A stretch of DNA of 64,000 nucleotides from Castor canadensis (GCF_047511655.1 NC_133397.1:18005501-18069500); one strand, 5' to 3'. Positions 1 to 12,831 are shown, numbered from the stretch's first letter. The notes: generated from the sequence alone by a model not told the origin. Program-made: numbers and translations.

Positions 1-254
1 CTCTTGGAGTTTATAATGCAGACCAGCATATTTAAGGCTGTGAGAAGTTTGCATAAAGAAAACTGCTTAATTTTGTTTAATTTAGAGCAGTGCTTCTCAG
101 GCTTTAATGTGTATTTCATTCACTTGGGGATTTTGTTAAAATTTAGGTCTGGGTGGGGCCTAAGTCTCTTCATGTTTGAGAAGCTATCAACTGATAATGA
201 TATTGCTGGATGAGAAGCATCATGGCCTTCAGCACTTTAGATTTTTTATGGGAA

Positions 255-560
255 TATATTAATTATACAAAGGGGTCTTATTATGATATGTCCATACATC
301 CGTAAGTGCTTTGATCAAATTCATCCCCTCTATTATTGTTTCTTATCCCTCCTTCTCAACCCCCCATGTTTGCAACAATTTTAATGACTATCATTATTCT
401 ATTTTCATATATAGATGTAAAGTATTTCAGTCATATTCAACCCCCAGTACTCTAACTTTTTGCCTTAAAAAAATTGGTCTATTCCCCCTCACAGTCCCCC
501 TTTTACATTCATGTCATAATTTAGCACTTTCTTTTTTTAATGTATGCAATGCAAGTTGGC
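255..560 (-). mobile_element. L1 3' UTR-like fragment
   Basis: The plus strand reads as a C-rich, T-rich stretch with phrases typical of the antisense 3' UTR of rodent L1 elements (a TTTGATCAAATTCAT-type phrase followed by C runs). No ORF2 sequence is attached, so this is at most a short 3' remnant. The identification rests on recalled wording and is moderate to weak. Confidence 0.42.
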
Positions 561-1749
561 ATTCTGCAGAACTCTTACACTAATAGTTCATTAGGGAAAT
601 ATCGCATTATGGAACATGTACATGTAGGTATTTGGGGTAGGGAACTCCTGATGGGGATTATAGTGTCACCAGAGGAGACTGGAGGCTGTGGGTTTCACGG
701 GAACAATAAATGGCTCTGGAGAAAACCACAGTTTTCAGAGACAAAATCAGTAAAAATTGGTGGAAAATACTCCCCAGGAGAGTTGTGAAGATGGAGCTCC
801 CATTGGGAGCTGACTTATCCCAGGGAATATGTGAGGTACTGTGAGACACATGGTGTGGTTGGTGTATGCACAAAAAAAGTTAGACATTACTATGAATATG
901 ACATTGGTGAGGATTGGCCAAAATGAATAAATTCTTTCAGAAAGAAATGGGGATAGTTTCTCAGAAGAGATGATAAGTTCTGTCCTGAAAGATCAGTAGA
1001 AATCCACTAAGCCAAGGTCAAAAGTGAACTTTGGTAGGAGAAGGCCAGGAAGAGGAGGTGTATACAGGACAGGGAAGTTATTTCCATTTAAAGGATCAGA
1101 GAAGGTAAGGGCATGCTGGTGTTGCTCCAGCTGGGTGGGTCTATGTCTTTTGTACAAGGTGTCTCCTACTTAGTGCCTGACTTGATTGAAATTTGAGGGA
1201 GGGGTTGTCTAGAGCATGGAGGAGAGGGCTTGCATACTCTACACAGAGGGAAAAGCTGAGGGGAGAACTGGGTAGGAAAGGCAGTAGAAAGAAAAGTTGA
1301 TTCCTAAGGGAACAAATTTTTCAAAGGAAATCACCTGTAGAATCAGGGGACTGAGTTATATTTAAAGATTTAATGTCTTAGTTTTCCTTATTGCTATAGG
1401 AAAATTGTATTTGAAGGCAGACTCTGTAGTCTAATAAAAGTAGAGTCAGTAGAAAGATTTCCACTGGCTTCACATGAAATATGCTGTACAATAGACTTGA
1501 CAAATCAGATAGTCTGGGATGGGCAGGAAGAAAGGAAAATCTGAGAAGTGGCAGGTATCCACACACCACTTACCACTTTCCTCATCTCTGTCAAAGTGCC
1601 CACTCCTCTTTCCTGAGGCCTCTATGCCCCCAAATAATGCTGTGGTTTGTGTATATATATGCTTATCTCCTGGCCACTGCTGAGAGCACTAAGGAAAGAA
1701 GCCTCACTTTATGAAATAAATAATAAAACAAATATTTATGTACCCCTAT
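561..1749. other. unique sequence, no gene seen
   Basis: No repeat family, long ORF or RNA fold is recognised. The short open frames on both strands lack codon structure or familiar motifs. Confidence 0.5.
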
Positions 1750-2085
1750 ACTGTGGACTGAATGTGTTCTCCCAAAATTCTGATGTTGAAACCTAATCCT
1801 CAATGTGATGATATTAAAACATGAGGTTTTGGGGAGGTAATTAATTCATGAAAGCAGAGCTCTCACAAATAGGATTATTGTCCTTATAAGAGACCTCAGG
1901 GAGCTCCCTCACTCCCTCTGCCAGGTGAGGACATAGTGAGGAGATGATCATCTATGAATCAGGTAGCTGACTCTCATTAAACACTAAAATTATCTGTGCC
2001 TTGATCTTGGACTTCTGAACAATGAATGTCTGTTGTCTATAAGTGTGTAAGGATTTTGTTCCAGTCATCCCAATAGACTAAAACT
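1750..2085 (+). mobile_element. MLT1-type MaLR LTR
   Basis: The order of phrases matches an MLT1 LTR in sense orientation: the start GGACTGAATGTGTTCTCCC, then a GAGGTAATTAATTCATGA segment, CCTTATAAGAGACC, a GTGAGGACATAGTGAG segment, and CTTGATCTTGGACTTC before an end in AGACTAAAAC. It is a diverged solitary LTR with no attached internal region. Confidence 0.75.
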
Positions 2086-2099
2086 ATCTGCAGTATCAA

Positions 2100-2275
2100 A
2101 AATGTTATCTCCTCAACCTTCACCATCAACCTCACCAGGTAAGTATGACAACCTCAGACTTAATAGGAAAGGAAACTACGTTTCAGAAAGGATAAAAGAC
2201 TTGTGAAGCTCTTACAGAGATGAGTTGTGGCTCCCAGAGCAGTGCTCATCTGCTGTATGATAGCTCTTCCTTATT
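2100..2275 (-). mobile_element. MIR-like SINE remnant
   Basis: The wording resembles an antisense MIR: a pair of GGAAAC words followed by a segment like the MIR core reversed, ending near a GCTCATCTGCTGTATGATA phrase. Highly diverged. Confidence 0.38.
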
Positions 2276-2984
2276 CAGCTCTATATTCCCCACACAATAG
2301 GCCTTTCAAAACATTACTTAGTGAACAGTATTACTGTGTCTGTTCATCCTTCATCTAGAAAATGTTCTAGCATTTATACTTAATTGATGACTAGAGAAAT
2401 ACTGAAGAAAAAGCACAAACTCATTCTTTATAACGAATTTTACAGTTTGGTTTTTGCCAATTATCTATAGTTTTTACAATTACAATCCATTCTTTCAACA
2501 ACTATTTCACTAGAGTTTCATTGATAGATATGGTCTCTGTCCACAGTCTAATAGCACTGAGGATCATATAACAAGCCTTGGGCACTGAGCTTAACATCTG
2601 TTTCCATTTCAAAGTCTCACCCATAATTTATCATCTGCCTCTCTGTCCATGTGAATTAAGGTCTGTGCTTATAGTTTCTAAATCTAGATAACCTTGACAG
2701 TGCAGGTGCCATTTGGGTTTTCCCATTTATCTATGGTCAGTTTTGTTTGACCTCTTTATGTTGATGAGCTTAATGTTGTAGATTTCAGGGCAAATGGATC
2801 ACATCTATGGTGATAGCCCAATGTAGTATGGGCTTTTAATAATGAGCAGTAAAGAAGATAGGAAAGAAGCAAATATTATAGGGGTGAGTAGTCCGAGAGT
2901 AAACAGAAGGAAAGTGCAGGTGGCTCCCAGAACATGGAGGTGGAATAAACACCCTAATCCAGGCAGACTCAGGAACTCTTTACA

Positions 2985-3840
2985 GAAAAGGCTGTTTCTG
3001 TGTGAGACCTGGAGATATTTAGGGATGACCAGGCAGAGGCAGAAATGCACACCAAAACCCAGAAAGGGCAGAGAGGTATGAAAGTCAGTGGCTGGGGATG
3101 TCTGGCCTACAGAGTCTGATGGAAGGAATGTGCTGAGCTGCTGTATTTGATATGGAAAGCAGTGAAGAGTCACTGATGGTTTAGGCAGACGATTATTTTA
3201 GGAATATCACTCTGGCTGTAATTGGAAACTGGTTTGTAGTGAAAGCAATTCCAACAAACATGTGACTTGGTGGGAAGCTGTTGCCATTGTCTAGGTGAAT
3301 GATGGTGACATTGAACTGAGTTTTGACAATGGAGATGTCAAGGAATGAATAGATTGAGAGACATATGATGGTTTTAGCAATGGAATTCATTGGTTAATTG
3401 GTTGTGGGGATTAAACATGGTCAAGGATGACTCACTGTTGGCTAATTTCTATCAAGAAGAAGTCAAGGATGTCATTCTCTGAGATGGGAAGCGCAGGTAG
3501 AGGAGGAGTTTTTTTTTTTTTTTTTTTTTTTAATCTTGTTTAGTTTGGGAGTGAGGAATGAGGAAAAGTTCATTTTCACATGAGTAGAGCCAACATAAAA
3601 GAGGTAGCTGGATATTTATGTCTGAGGCTTAAAGTAAAAAGAGAGAGCTTGAAGAAGAGCTCCAAGGATAGAGTATGGACATTTGTGGCACAGACCTAGG
3701 TAAATAAGCCTTTAAGGGGAACAGAAAAGGAGATGTCAGAAGGAGAGAAAGAAGTCCAGGGGAACACGGAGACATGAATGTTCAGGGGAGAGGGCATTTG
3801 ACAAGGATAGATTTCTGAGTAATGTCAAGAGTGTCACCAT
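2985..3840 (-). mobile_element. L2 LINE, antisense copy 1
   Basis: The plus strand carries the reversed L2 body in order: a segment with ATCACTCTGGCTGTAAT, then TTGTCTAGGTGAATGATGG, a CAATGGAGATGTCAAGGA segment and GTCAAGGATGACTCAC, then text matching the further upstream L2 body up to the GGAGATGTC region. The order fits one antisense L2 segment about 850 bp long, interrupted by a T run at 3509-3531. Ancient and non-coding. Confidence 0.58.
3509..3531. repeat. poly-T run (23 bp)
   Basis: Uninterrupted T homopolymer inside the antisense L2 segment. No SINE or pseudogene body is recognisable beside it, so it may be a simple slippage tract. Confidence 0.9.
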
Positions 3841-4039
3841 CCCATGCACTGCTCCTTAACTTATGGTCTTTGGCTTTTTGTTTCTGCTCAGTTATGTGGC
3901 TGATGAAGATTATAAGGAGCACATCTTCAGAGTAACCTGTACATCCCTGGGGCAATGCCAGGGCCTGGAAGTAACTATGGTCAACATTTCAGAAAAATAC
4001 CAGGGATGAAGCAAAATCTGAAAATAGATCATTTATTGT

Positions 4040-4720
4040 ATTTATTCACTTGTTTACTTATTATCTAAATGTTTATTAAGCATGTATTGTATCCGAGAAT
4101 GTGAGGTTGTAGTGATAAATGAAAGATAGTAGGCCCTGTCATTATGGGAGAAGATGAGGGTCTTGCTTCAAGTTTCTGGAGGTTACTAGAAATTAAATAA
4201 TTTTATGAATTATAACTGTAGAAAACACTACAAAAGAGCAGTATCAGGTGCTATGTGAGTGGAACATGTTTAAAGTGATTTAGGAGACCAGGGAAGAATT
4301 CTATGAAGAAGAAACTTTGGATAATTAAGAATTAAGTGATGACTATTGAGTGAATGTTAACTTTTCAAAGAAGAGGAATCAGAATTTGGACAGAAGGAAG
4401 AGATTGAATGAAAATATCTGAAGCAAGAAAAAGGCTAGTATGTGAGCAATGATGGAATGTTCGGATTAGAGGGAGCTGAGCTGGAGAGATATAAGGTAAG
4501 CTATAACAGACAGAAAAGGCTGGACTTTGGAGAATTGGTTTGTCAAGAGGTTGATAATTTGAGAAGAATTTAAGCTGGTGAATGCTGTGATCAGACTTGG
4601 ATGAAAAAATTCACTGTGGCTGCAGGATGAAGATTAGACTAAAAGTGAACATGCATGGATGCAGAGAACCCATTGGTGGATGGGCTTTGAGCACCTCAAG
4701 TGCATCATTTTTACTTAGCA
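4040..4720 (-). mobile_element. L2 LINE, antisense copy 2 with 3' end
   Basis: It begins with the reversed L2 3' end (TTATTCACTTG, then TTTATTAAGCATGTATTGTAT, a degenerate form of the tract that reads ...GCTCAATAAATA in sense). It then runs through the reversed 3' UTR into GTGATCAGACTTGGATG and a TTCACTGTGGCTGCAGGATG phrase. The last part overlaps in content with copy 1, so these are two L2 insertions or a rearranged one. Confidence 0.6.
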
Positions 4721-4959
4721 TCTACTGATGACAGCAACTATTGGGTGAGCTGTGGATTGGATGGGGAAGGGGGAAGAAGTAGATGTTCCTGAAGAGCTTG
4801 AATCTTTTTGAGAAGATGTTGTAATAAACTTCTAGAAAGAAAAGGCACCAGCTACAGTGTGATGAGTCAGAGGGTTCCAGCCAGGTGGAGCCAGTATAGA
4901 CTGGGGGAGGAAAGAGAAGACTTAATAAGTGATAATTGGAGAAGTGAGGTCCATGCTGA

Positions 4960-6940
4960 AGTTTGCAGAGGTGGACGGTGTGAATGATGGGGTTTCTAGT
5001 AGGCTTCATGGTCAGGCACAAGAAGAGTACTTTGTTATTTAGTATAGGACAGTGAAAGACACATCTTCTCTTGACCACAGGAGGTAGCTCCCCCTGCCAC
5101 ACAAAATTCTGGAGGTGTCAGGTTGGCTGATTTATTTATTTAGGAATGGATGTCCCCAGACGAAGTTTTCTCTTCTTTTTTGTCATTACTCAGCAGAGCA
5201 ATCAGCTTCTCCAAACTCCTGATTTTAGGGTGGATCATGTTTCTTTTCTCCCTGGAAAAGGGCTATTTGCATGTTTTTATGAGTCTTATTACATAGCTTT
5301 ATGACTTGTACATGTAATAATAGTGAGCCAGACGTTCATGGTATGTGTCTCTAGAGAAGTCATCGGTGGAACATAAAAATGTAAATCCATTTGGAAAGAC
5401 ACAGAGCAGTTATTGAAAGTGTAGCCTGCAGAACATGAGCCCCCTGTGATAGATTAGCAAAGGCCCAGCGACACCCGTTCTCAGCTCAGACGGATTCTGC
5501 AGACCATCTGGAAACAGATGACGCTTAATAATGCAGAATAATAAAATCAGATCGGTTCCCATTTACAAATGAAATAAATTGGGGAATGAGTGATTACATT
5601 GATCTAAAAAAGAATGGAAATATTTTCTCTAAATTTGGGGCAGAACTGGGGGTTAAAGAATGGGGAGAAGATGATCAAAGATTCTAGGGCTCATTTCGTG
5701 AATTCCAGGCAAAGCTAGATATTGGAAAATAAGAAAGCTTAGATTCTAGGTGGTTGATTGTCTTTACAAAATTGACCCATCGAAACCCTCTATGAATGAC
5801 TGTAGTTTCTCTGACAAACAGATATCAATATCTAAAAATGCTTCCTGAAATTTCTTTCCACAAAGCAATAAGACAGTTTCAGACCAATAACAGTGTGCTA
5901 AATGGTATTCTCTGTTCTGTCACTTCTGCAGCTGTAACCAAAGAAATGAAAAGGTAAGAAAGATGAAACAAAAACCAAGGGTCATCTGCTGTAACACAGT
6001 GGGATGCTTTATTCTGATAGGGCAAAGTTGGGGCAGCTTTATAGTTTGCTCATTTCATCAGCTTCTCCTCCTAAAATCTTACAGGTTTTTCATGAGCAAT
6101 TAGGACCATTATTTGTCTATTAAACAGGGAATCAAGAATCTGAAAGTTTATGTCACATATAACTGAGAGGCAATTGAGCTTGTAGGACTGTGGCTGAGAA
6201 GTTGAACAGAACAGAGTTTGGGAGTCCCCCATGAGAACTGCTATAGTTCTGGTGCTGGATGAGCTTTTGGGTTTGCTGTTCACATGGAGTTGCTGTGATA
6301 ACTCCACAAAAAGACCCAGTTGAGCATCCTGTGCTGGATTAGTGGCTTTCCTAGAGTCAGCTTATTGTAATAAGAAGATATTTTTTTCAGACACTCTAGA
6401 AATAGGTGTACCTGATACTGCAGCTCATTCCTCTCCTTCTTATATTAAATTTACCACCATTTCTCTTTCTTAAGGATTAGTGAAATATCTAATAAGATCA
6501 TATTGGCATGGCCTCAACTTAGGTCAACTCCTTAGGACCATCCTAGCTACTGAACTCCTGAGGAAACTTTTAGTCAATCTTCTTTCTTCATTCCCTCCCA
6601 CATGTACACCCTGGCAGCATAACATCTGGTCATGTTACCAAGCTGCACATTCTTACATCAGGATGATCTGCCATTGCTGGCTTCTGAGAGGTGTGGGAGA
6701 GTTTCCCTTGGTCAAGGGTCTATTGTTCTCAGAAGAGCACCAAATGGGGGCATTGTAGCACCTGTATCCTAGGACTTGTCCAGGGACAGAAGAAACAGGC
6801 TAGAGGAAGAAAGAATATAAAGCTTAGTAAAGAAAAGTAAAAGAAAGAGTTTTAGAAGTCAGAAATCCTAAATTAATCTAGTTGCAGTAAAATCAAGATG
6901 ACAGCAGGCTTCGTTTCTGCTAGAAACTCTGGGGGAAGAT
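4960..6940. other. unique sequence, possible conserved block at 5130-5590
   Basis: No mobile element or coding region is recognised over about 2 kb. The part at 5130-5590 is compositionally balanced, free of simple repeats and contains octamer-like ATTTGCAT and several CAG/CTG words. Such texture is typical of conserved non-coding DNA, but this is an impression, not a test. Confidence 0.35.
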
Positions 6941-6944
6941 TCTA

Positions 6945-7268
6945 TTTCCTCAGCATTTATGGCTTCTAGAAGCCTTGACTTGTGGCTTTATACCTTCAAA
7001 CCCTCAATATCCAGCCGATCCTTCTCATGCTGCCATCTCCCTGCCTTAGACCTAGTCTTGTATCTCTACCTTCCACTTACAAGGACTCCTGTGAGTGTGT
7101 CAGGCCCCCTCAACCCAAGATCATGTCTTTATTTTAAGGTCAGGGATTACCAATCTTAATTCTATCTGCAACCTTAATTCCCCTTTGCCATTTAACCTAA
7201 TTTATTCAGAGGTTCTGGGGATTATGACAAGAATATATTCTGGGTAGAATTATTCTGCCTACCCCAGT
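6945..7268 (-). mobile_element. MaLR/MLT1-type LTR, antisense
   Basis: The plus strand ends with the reversed MLT1 5' region: ATCTGCAACCTTAATTCCCC, then TTTGCCATTTAACCTAA, GGTTCTGGGGATTATGAC and TTATTCTGCCTACCC. The upstream part (GGCTTCTAGAAGCC, GACTTGTGGC) fits the same LTR. A solitary, diverged remnant. Confidence 0.7.
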
Positions 7269-7399
7269 GGTTCTAAGTTCTTTCAGACTTTACAGGTCAT
7301 GGAATGGGAAAAAATAGGAACTTGAACCCTTGGAACTGATGTCATGCCTTTGGCCATTAGGTCTGGCACAGCTGTGTACTCAGTGTTGTTTGATCTCCC

Positions 7400-8005
7400 A
7401 AAGTGTTAAATAATACCTACACTGTTCAAAGCAGACCATCTCCTTCACTCAATTATTTACTGGATACCTTTATTAGAAGAACCAAAGCACCATCTTTATA
7501 TCTTATTGGATCTCTCTCTTTCTCTTTCTCTCTTCTCCCCTCACCTTGGGCTAAAAACATCAAAAGTTTTGCTATTCACTATTGCTTTCTGGTCTGCTGT
7601 ACAAAGGCCTGGTCCTACTGTACTAGGACTTTTCAAGACTTGCTTCTCTGAAATCCCCATTCCTTATATCAAATCTTTGTAGATTCTTCCAGAGCAATTG
7701 TATTGTTCCAGAGTACTAACTCTGTACTTAAAAGATCCCATACCCCCTATTTACAAAAACAGTCTAACTCATCAACCTATGCCAAAATGTCACTTATCGT
7801 TATACTATATTTTCAAATCTATTTTGCACCATGATCTTCAGTGCCATCCAGGTAATGCAGTCATACATAATTACCTAAATGCTTATCTGTCTTCTTTTTA
7901 GTTTGGGAGCTCCTCAAGGGAGGACTAGTGTCTTGCCCATCAATATTCTCCCTATGTCTAAAAAGAACACTCAGTAGATGCTCTGTAAATATTCAATGAA
8001 GCATC
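7400..8005 (+). mobile_element. L2-like 3' end in sense orientation
   Basis: The final 110 bp has the pattern of the L2 3' UTR: GGGAGCTCCTCAAGGGAGGA, then AGTGTCTTGCCCATC, ACACTCAGTAGATGCT and GTAAATATTCAATGAA. The upstream 500 bp is C/T-rich and compatible with L2 but not certain. Confidence 0.45.
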
Positions 8006-8138
8006 CACTACCTTCTACTACAGTTTGTGTTTCTGCCATCTTTTCAGAGGAGCTCAACAGTGGCGGCGTCTTCCAAGTGGGCAGCAAGGCTCAACTGTGA
8101 TGGCAGCCAGTGGCTCTGTGTATCTTGACTATATCTGG

Positions 8139-8341
8139 CTGAGGCAGACTGAGTATATGTACCAATTACATCTTGTATTCTCTAAGCAAAGGGTCAAACC
8201 AGGGGCTGTCTAGGGAAAGATCAGAGGTGGAGAAGTGAAGATTGGAACTCAGTAGCCAATGATGTCGCCAAGACAAAGTATCATCAGCCAGCAGCTTTCA
8301 GCAACTGCCATTACTGTGAGTCACTGTCTCTTCTAGCCCAC
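8139..8341 (+). repeat. direct duplication, copy A
   Basis: This block recurs at 9023-9222 with many substitutions and small indels, in the same orientation. Shared landmarks in order are ATGTACCAATTACAT, GGGTCAAACCAG, TAGGGAAAGATCA, TGGAGAAGTGAAGATT, CATCAGCCAGCAG and CTTCTAG. No known repeat family is recognised. It could be the two ends of a small LTR-like element or a local duplication. Confidence 0.8.
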
Positions 8342-8349
8342 TGTTCTTT

Positions 8350-9020
8350 AGACCTTGTCCTCTTGAAATTTTCCTCTTTGGATAATTTTCTCTTCAAAGG
8401 CTCACAGGGAACAAATCCCTCAATGTCAGATAAGTCAACTATGGGTGAAGGCTGAGGTGTGTCTAGGGTATGGCAAGGGGTGGTTCCTGGACTTGGTGGA
8501 ACACTTTGCCTATTAGTCTCACCATCTCCTGCTTATTCTGAAGTTCAGTTACAGTTCCAAGATAGAATAGTAGTTTCTTTTCTCTAAAACTATTCTCCTG
8601 TTGAATTAACTCATTTGACCTTTGCAGGGATCATAAGCAACTTTAAGTAATATTAACTCTTACTTTGACAATGTCACAGAATGGACTTTTATAATAATTA
8701 GTTTCAATTTCTTTTTTGCTACAGTTACAAAAAGACTCAAATTCATGTCTTGCTTACACTTTAAAAGACAATCTTAAGTTCATTATGCTTACACTAACTG
8801 TCTTAACATTTGCATTACTCCTGACCCAGCTTTAAAACACAGTACATATCTGCCTGATTTTTGTGGGGTCTTAAGATGGTTCTATGAATATGCAGATTAG
8901 GTCGTCTGTGACATATATTAATGAAACGACCTCTGACCAAAAGCACTTATAAAAAGTGTCACAGAAATGGCTTATTGAGTGGAGGGATAAGTGTCTGGGG
9001 AAGGACAGTGGTTCCTCTTC
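8350..9020. other. spacer between duplicated blocks
   Basis: About 680 bp separates the two copies. No coding region or familiar repeat is seen in it, including no recognisable retroviral internal motif. Confidence 0.45.
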
Positions 9021-9022
9021 TT

Positions 9023-9222
9023 CTGAGGCACACTGCGAACATGTACCAATTACATTTTGTATTCCCTGAGCCCAGGGTCAAACCAGTGGCTGTGTCTAGG
9101 GAAAGATCAATGGTGGAGAAGTGAAGATTAGAACACAGGAGAGGATCATGTCTCCAAGACCATCAGCCAGCAGAATGCTTGTCAACCACTGCCCAGCATC
9201 ACTCGTGTTGCTTCTAGTTTAC
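9023..9222 (+). repeat. direct duplication, copy B
   Basis: Partner of the block at 8139-8341, starting CTGAGGCACACTG and ending near CTTCTAGTTTAC. The offset between matching positions is 884 bp at the start. Sequence upstream of the block in copy A (8040-8138) is mostly missing here. Confidence 0.8.
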
Positions 9223-12200
9223 ACTCAGAAACAATATGGAAAAGGTCATTACAACAAAAGGACAGCATAAACAGCCGACAACTCTCCAGTAAGAAAGGCT
9301 TGGACTGAAATATGGGCTATAAATCTTGGGCTTTGAAGATGAAGAGGTAGAGTTTACAGATCCATGCGCTGCCCCACATTTTTCTTCTCCTTGAAATGCT
9401 AACAAATATTGAGCTTGGCTGCTGGTTTACAGTGTGTGCAGGGTCACGCAGGTGTTCTGGGCACTCTGTCCTTACTGTGTCTTTCATCAAAGGACCAGAG
9501 CCAAGATTTGCCTGTTTTGGTAAACAGCAGCAAATGTCCAGATTTTTAACCACAGACTAGAATTCCACTCAAACTTTTCTAAGTTTGACCTCACACTGCT
9601 CAAAGTCCCCACCTCCCTTCCCAGCTAATGGAAGTAGACCCCTACACTTCTGCTGGCAAGAAGGAGGGCAATTATACCTTTAGGATCACCTTGATCACTC
9701 TATTACCTTTCTCCTGAGCTCTGAAGGTCAGACCAACTTCTTCAAATAATCCTTCTGAGTTATTCTAGCAGCTTGATTTTGTATGAAAACATTCTTTGGG
9801 TTTTGCTCCATTGATACTTACAAATCCTTCATATAGAGACAAGGTGAAGAAAAATACAGGCCAAAGGAATTAGAAGTATTTCCTCAATGCAGAACTTGAT
9901 TTTAAGTGGTATTGTTAGTATCTCATGCACCCAAATATGATTTACTTGGCTTTATCACTCCAAAGAGCAGATGAGTGTCATAGAGATCTTGTTAAACTGT
10001 TAGAAATCACAAGGAAGCACGTTATATTTTGTGTGTGCTTTGGGTTGACATGTGCAAAACTGAACATGTTGGGTTGACAGGGAAGTCAAACCTGGGTGGC
10101 CCTTGGTGAGGCTGTTCTCAGAGGCAGATATTGAATTACCTCTCTGCCCATCCCCTGGTTCTTCTTGCTAGGGGTTGTCTACAGAGCATGAGTAGGAAGG
10201 TGACCACATTTTTCTGACAGTTTTGTGATTCTTCTATAATGCAGCTGGGACCTCTTTAGGTGAAGGCAGTAAACAAATCACATGGTGATGAATGCTGCCC
10301 TTCTGACTGGATGGAACCTTCTCATTTTCAAAGCTGCCTACTGTCTTTAGGGAAAGAAATGAATGGGACATGCACAGGAGGCATGAATAATCTCAGACTA
10401 TTTACTTACAAATGTTAAAGGTCCCCCGCAGCTCAGGATGGTTTTGAATAAATACTCCATTCTCTCAAGATTAGCAGCCCTATAGATCTGGAGTCAGAGA
10501 CTCCCTGCTCCCTAGTGCTCAGCTCATACATAAATAAAGGATGCTCCTGATACAGCTGCCAAATGTGACATGGTGATAAATTTTCAAGGGTGTTACTAAG
10601 GAAGGTGACAATTGCAATTCTGATGGGTCAGGGGAGGCAAACTGTAGGGAAAGAATCTATGTTCATGGGTGTTTCACTGGGATCCCTTGAAGGGTGCGTG
10701 ACCTAAAATTCTGGACACCAGCCTAGCTTATTTGAGCCCCTAGCTAGCAGTGCAAAATTAAGGTGAGCAGTAGACAACCAGAAGAAGGAGAAAGAGTGAA
10801 GGATGAATCCTAGGGCACAGATGACAAAGTCATAGTGTCTGCAAGGCTATGGTAAACAATCCAGCCCCATTCTATCCATCCTCTATTTGGAGAGGTCCTG
10901 GATAGTTTTTCTAATAGGAATGGCAGTCCTTAACCAAAAGCCTTCAATGCTTCTGCTCCTGTACAGGATAAATTCCTCATTACTGATCACAAAGTTCTTC
11001 ATATTAATACTAAAACTATAGCTCCATCTTTCACCACCAGCACATCTGCTACAAGGAACTCCTTTCTTAACTAGGCACTCCATGAAGCAGCTGGGGTACC
11101 AATAAGAGTCCTCCAGGAAGATGAATCATCAAAGTATTAACTTATTTTAGGTCATTGGCTACATGGCCTGGGGGCTGGCAAGTCAGGAATCCATAGGGCA
11201 AGCTATTGAGCTGGAAACTCAAATGAGATTTCCATGTCTCAGTCTTGATGCCAAATTCCTTCTTCAAGAAACCTCAAGTTTTATTCCGGGTGCCTTTAAC
11301 TGGTGAGATGAGGCCAACCTACAGTATGGGAGGCAATTTTTCTTGATTTAAAGCCAACTGATTATAGATATAATCACAGTAGCAAACTATTGTCAGAAAA
11401 GCATCTACGTTAGTGTTTGAACTGGGCACCATAGCTATACATAATGTGTAGCCATGGCACAGTAACCGTCTGCTCTGGTGTGAGCTGTTCCCATTGTCTA
11501 ACCACCACCACACGTCAAACTTTTCTACCAGATGCAGTTCAGACACCCTTCCTCTGCAGCTCTTATTCCTGACACTTAATTCTTCGTGGTTCTCAATTGC
11601 CTTTGGTTCCTCCATCATAATAATTTGTGTATTTTAGTAAGGGCTTATTTGTGGTTTCTTTTCAAGTTGGATTACTAGTTCCTTAAAGGCAAGCATTGTG
11701 TTTCACTCACCCATGCATTTCTACTGTTATTACAGGGTCTGGAATATAGTAGGTGGTACATGAATATGGATTAAATGAAAGATCTACTATCATAATCCAC
11801 TATGACCTACCCTTGCTTCTAGGGTTTTTGGGTGAAGAGTCATGACATTTAGAAGGTGGGAGAGAAGGAGAGACCAATACTTTTCAGGAACAGTAGCGGG
11901 CAGTTGACTGGGTGTCTATATAAGTCTCTAATTTCCAAGTTAATGTCCTTGTATTGGAAATAGCAGGTACCAGCAATTGTTTTCCTCCTGTTCATCAAAT
12001 TGTTCTTGCCAGGTCATGATAAATCATTTTGTTTTTCACTAGCCAGGTGGTAGAAAGTGCTCTACACTAGGATTTAGGGTTTTTGGCCACTTAACAATAA
12101 TGGCAGCTCATGTCCTGTCTCTAGGTCAGGAAAATCATTAAAATGGAAGGTAGAACTAGTCATTTTCTAAAGTTCATTTTAAACTCAAAAATAAAATACA

Positions 12201-12459
12201 AATCTTTCTGAATAGCAGAAAATGTGACACCCTAAATGTATTGTTGATCTACTAAACTGTACTGGAGAGAATGTTTGAGCAGGACAATACAAGTCAAAAT
12301 TTGACTTTCAGGCCTTTGGAGTCAAATGTACCTCTTTGGAAGACAGGAAGGAGCTGAAAAAGTGAGGGACATTGGATCCAAGGCAGAGAAGCATGGCAAG
12401 TTCTTAAAGATAGAGTATCTATCTTGAGGTGCATCAAAAATCTCCTTTAAGTATATACT
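9223..12459. other. mostly unique sequence with an L2 3' end near 11655-11785
   Basis: No host gene or young repeat is recognised. The segment 11655-11785 has the layout of a sense L2 3' UTR (GCAAGCATTGTGTTTCACTC, then GGGTCTGGAATATAGTAGG and a degenerate AATATGGATTAAATGAA end). The remainder has scattered short open frames with no family resemblance. Confidence 0.45.
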
Positions 12460-12789
12460 GTTACTGTTACTGTTTTACTGTTTTCAGTTTACAGAAAGTT
12501 TACTAAATGAAGTATACAAAATATACTATATGAAGTATGGGTTCCATTACCATATTTCTTTACATGTATCTAATGTACTTGAGTCATATCCACCTATTAC
12601 CCTTTCTTATTGCCTTTCTCTCCCCCTTTCTCCTTCCATATCACTAAGAGAATCCTCTTTAATTTCATCTTCTTTTCCCCACCCCTACATTCCACATATG
12701 AGAGAAAACATGTGACACTTGTCATTGTGAGAATGCCTTATTTCACTTCTTATGGTGATCTTCAGTTCTATCCATTTCTGTGCAATTCA

Positions 12790-12794
<5 letters not shown>

Positions 12795-12830
<36 letters not shown>
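12795..12830. repeat. (CA)18 microsatellite
   Basis: Perfect dinucleotide run inside the ORF2 tail of the old L1. Confidence 0.95.

Positions 12831-12831
<1 letters not shown>

Noticed and set aside
4722-5102. 126-codon minus-strand frame
   Set aside because: No recognisable domain, and the region partly overlaps decayed L2-related sequence. The length is within chance for this much DNA.
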